Shown here: positions 62,032-64,000 of the stretch, in pieces
Numbering within the stretch: position 1 is the first letter of the stretch
How the letters are laid out: each line of letters opens with the position of its first letter
NCBI GenBank assembly: GCA_913061435.1
Contig: CAJXUK010000001.1
Coordinates: 186,001 to 250,000, forward strand
Length of the DNA stretch: 64,000 bases
DNA from: an uncultured Thalassolituus sp.
GTDB lineage: Bacteria; Pseudomonadota; Gammaproteobacteria; Pseudomonadales; Oceanobacteraceae
Direction of reading: 5' to 3'
Program-made: the position numbers and the translations under genes
Notes under the pieces: model-generated
Told to the model about the DNA's origin: nothing
Seen by the model: only the letters and a program-made list of their open reading frames with translations
Database searches by the model: none

Positions 62032-63852
62032 TTAATTTAATGCGGCATAAATTTCGGTAGCAATTTTTGTACTTATGCCGGGTACCTTGGAAATTTCTTC
62101 AATAGAGGCACCTTTAAGGGTGCTCATACTACCAAAATAACGCAGCAATTCACGCCTTCTTTTCGCCCCAACTCCAGCAATAGTCTCCAAGCCTGAAGTT
62201 GCTCTGGACTTTGCTCGCTGTTTTCTGTGTCCTGTAATTGCAAATCGGTGAGCCTCGTCCCTGACTTCTTGCAGTTGTAAAAAGCCACGATCGTGAGCAT
62301 TTGGCAAAATCGGTTGCGCCTCACCCTGCGGCCATAAAAATTCCCAGCCCGCCTTGCGGGTCTCTCCCTTGGAAATGCCTAAAATAAACACATCCGCTAT
62401 CGCAAGTTCTTGCAATGCTCTATGCGCTTCCTTGACTTGACCTTTGGCACCATCAATTAATAACACATCAGGGTAATTTTGTTGTTCTTTTAAGCGCGAA
62501 AAATGCCTAAATACAGCCTGATGTATAGCGGCATAATCATCACCCGCTTTAACATCCTTGATATTAAAGCGGCGGTATAGGTCTCTTCGAGCGCCTTGAG
62601 TGTCTGCAACCACACAAGAAGCAACAGTCGCCTCACCCTGAGCATGACTGATATCAAAGCATTCTATACGGTTAGGAATATTTACTAGGCCCAGTAATTT
62701 TTGAACCGCTTTAAAACGCTCCAAATACGCATTGTCTTCCAAAGATTTAGCTAACGCTGAATTTTCAGCATTATCACGAGTCATTTGTAACCATTTTTTC
62801 TTTTGCGCCTTGGGCTGACGCAACCAATAACAGGGCCTATTGCTAACTTCATTTACTGCGGCAAGAATAATTTCTCCATCTTCTTCAGTAAGGTCAAATA
62901 ATAATTGATCTGGAAAGCCGTTGGCTGGTGAACCCGACAAATAATATTGTGCCAGCATTTCTTTTAGTACTTCGCCTGCTTCCTCATCAAGTACATTTTT
63001 AGGTAGATAGCTTTTACTATTAATTAAAGTACCTTCTCTAAAGCTTAGGCGCTGGACACACAATGTTCCCTTACTATTATGAACGGCCCAGCAGTCAGCA
63101 CTGCCACGCTCGTTACTAACATATTGTTTTTCTTGCAGCGTTCTTAAATTTAATAATTGATCTCTTATCTCTCCAGCACGCTCAAACAATAAGGCTTGTG
63201 CCGCTTCATCCATTTGTTGCTCTAAGTCTTTGATCAGGATTTGACTTTTACCTTGCAAAAATAAAGTCGCACTTTGTATGTCACTCTGATAATCCGCCTC
63301 ATCAATCAAACCAACACAAGGCGCACTGCAGCGTTTTATTTGGTGCTGTAAACAAGGACGGCTGCGATTGTTAAAAAAAGAATCTTCGCAGTCGCGCAGT
63401 TTAAAAATTCGTTGCAGATAAGCCAAGCTTTCTCGGACCGCATAAACATTAGGGTAAGGCCCAAAGTACTTTCCTAGCTTGGATTTTTGACCGCGACGAT
63501 AAGCTAATAAAGGAAATTTATGATGACTGACATAGAGGTATGGGTATGACTTATCATCTTTTAATAAAATATTGTATTGCGGTAAGTGCTTCTTGATTAA
63601 GGTTTGCTCAAGAAGTAAAGCTTCGGTTTCACTGGCAGTAATAATGATTTCGATACGATTAATTCTGGCGACCAAAGCCATGGTTTTATCATTAAGGCCG
63701 CGAGCACGAAAATAACTCGATACGCGCTGCTTTAAATTTTTAGCCTTACCCACATAAATAAGCTCATTTTTATCATCGAACATCTGATAAACCCCAGCCT
63801 TCTGGGTCAGGGTCGATAAAAATGCTTTAACATCAAATACTGCTGTAGACAT
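62032..63852 (-). CDS. uvrC: Excinuclease ABC subunit UvrC
   Basis: 606 residues of the nucleotide excision repair nuclease. GIY-YIG domain at the start (GVYQMFDDKNELIYVGKAKNLKQR), cysteine block CSAPCVG (about 175-181), UVR region, RNase H-like domain with ECFDISHAQGE and LIDGAKGQ, and C-terminal helix-hairpin-helix (IAGVGAKRRRELL, then VPGISTKIA). The ATG is 3 bases after the gacA stop, so the two are coupled. Confidence 0.97.
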   Translation of the reverse strand: MSTAVFDVKAFLSTLTQKAGVYQMFDDKNELIYVGKAKNLKQRVSSYFRARGLNDKTMALVARINRIEIIITASETEALLLEQTLIKKHLPQYNILLKDDKSYPYLYVSHHKFPLLAYRRGQKSKLGKYFGPYPNVYAVRESLAYLQRIFKLRDCEDSFFNNRSRPCLQHQIKRCSAPCVGLIDEADYQSDIQSATLFLQGKSQILIKDLEQQMDEAAQALLFERAGEIRDQLLNLRTLQEKQYVSNERGSADCWAVHNSKGTLCVQRLSFREGTLINSKSYLPKNVLDEEAGEVLKEMLAQYYLSGSPANGFPDQLLFDLTEEDGEIILAAVNEVSNRPCYWLRQPKAQKKKWLQMTRDNAENSALAKSLEDNAYLERFKAVQKLLGLVNIPNRIECFDISHAQGEATVASCVVADTQGARRDLYRRFNIKDVKAGDDYAAIHQAVFRHFSRLKEQQNYPDVLLIDGAKGQVKEAHRALQELAIADVFILGISKGETRKAGWEFLWPQGEAQPILPNAHDRGFLQLQEVRDEAHRFAITGHRKQRAKSRATSGLETIAGVGAKRRRELLRYFGSMSTLKGASIEEISKVPGISTKIATEIYAALN

Positions 63853-63855
63853 GGT

Positions 63856-64000
63856 TTAGTCAGCAGCCTGAGAAGTATTCAATCCTGGGTATTGCATGGT
63901 TGTTTGCGCATCCAAAATACCGTGTTTCATGGCTAGAATAGTAAGTTCGATATCGCTTTTAATATCCAACTTTGCATGAATACGATAGCGATAAGTATTC
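63856..64000 (-). CDS. gacA: Response regulator GacA/UvrY, C-terminal end (cut by window)
   Basis: The last 48 codons read through the recognition helix region NTYRYRIHAKLDIKSDIELT, followed by ILAMKHGILDA, the usual end of the LuxR-type HTH in GacA/UvrY. A longer tail than usual follows (QTTMQYPGLNTSQAAD). The receiver domain lies beyond the window. Placed directly upstream of uvrC, as in Pseudomonas and E. coli. Confidence 0.88.
   Translation of the reverse strand, partial: NTYRYRIHAKLDIKSDIELTILAMKHGILDAQTTMQYPGLNTSQAAD

Overview
The window reads as chromosome of a marine-type gammaproteobacterium of the Oceanospirillales/Pseudomonadales kind. Support: a Pseudomonas-type gltX, the gacA-uvrC-pgsA-tRNA(Gly,Cys,Leu) order, rnk, rapA, xni, epmC, miaE, a type II secretion operon and an etfBA / ETF-quinone oxidoreductase pair. 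The species cannot be fixed from sequence alone. Most genes are ordinary housekeeping genes; the accessory signal is concentrated at 12.4-13.5 kb, 27-31.2 kb, 46.8-48.1 kb and 54.9-60.8 kb.

Layout. 0-9 kb: epmC (5' cut), rhlB, a small exported protein, a TorF-like outer membrane protein, an Atm1-type ABC exporter overlapping xni and a DUF6164 gene, miaE, gltX, then tRNA-Ala and tRNA-Glu behind a strong sigma70 promoter. 9-17 kb: a repeat-rich lipoprotein, a bifunctional mannose-1-phosphate guanylyltransferase, a DUF1275 membrane protein lying between two copies of an 81-bp repeat, rnk and a large M16C peptidase. 17-27 kb: a complete TonB2-type energising operon (DUF3450, TtpC-like, ExbB, ExbD, TonB, TPR), zapB, xthA, an EamA transporter, a TonB-dependent receptor and a GNAT acetyltransferase. 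27-31.2 kb: two related tyrosine recombinases around a KfrA-like coiled-coil protein, with REP-derived repeat arrays and a recombination-site-like palindrome. 31.5-39 kb: cold-shock protein, SulP transporter plus universal stress protein, rapA, glutathione reductase. 39-48 kb: a type II secretion operon (E-F-G-H-I-J-K-L-M, no C or D here) whose first gene is a UDP-glucose dehydrogenase homologue that has lost its catalytic cysteine. 48-54 kb: etfA, etfB, ETF-quinone oxidoreductase, a DUF3365 haem protein, OsmC, DUF1285. 54-61 kb: radical SAM protein, then a short-chain dehydrogenase, a cytochrome/beta-propeller fusion and a secreted CocE-type hydrolase, divergent from an AraC regulator. 61-64 kb: tRNA-Leu, -Cys and -Gly, pgsA, uvrC and the 3' end of gacA.

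The best candidates for undescribed biology are: (1) the recombinase-KfrA-recombinase module, whose divergent recombinase/KfrA pair with palindromes between resembles the TnpS-rst-TnpT cointegrate-resolution layout of Tn4651-type transposons but has no transposase nearby; (2) the apparently inactive UDP-glucose dehydrogenase homologue translationally coupled to gspE; (3) the DUF1275 gene between two copies of the 3' end of the neighbouring gene; and (4) the AraC-controlled secreted hydrolase/cytochrome-propeller cluster with a 21-bp-spaced direct-repeat operator candidate. A family of about a dozen GTAG-type REP palindromes is spread through the window, with no REP-associated transposase in it.
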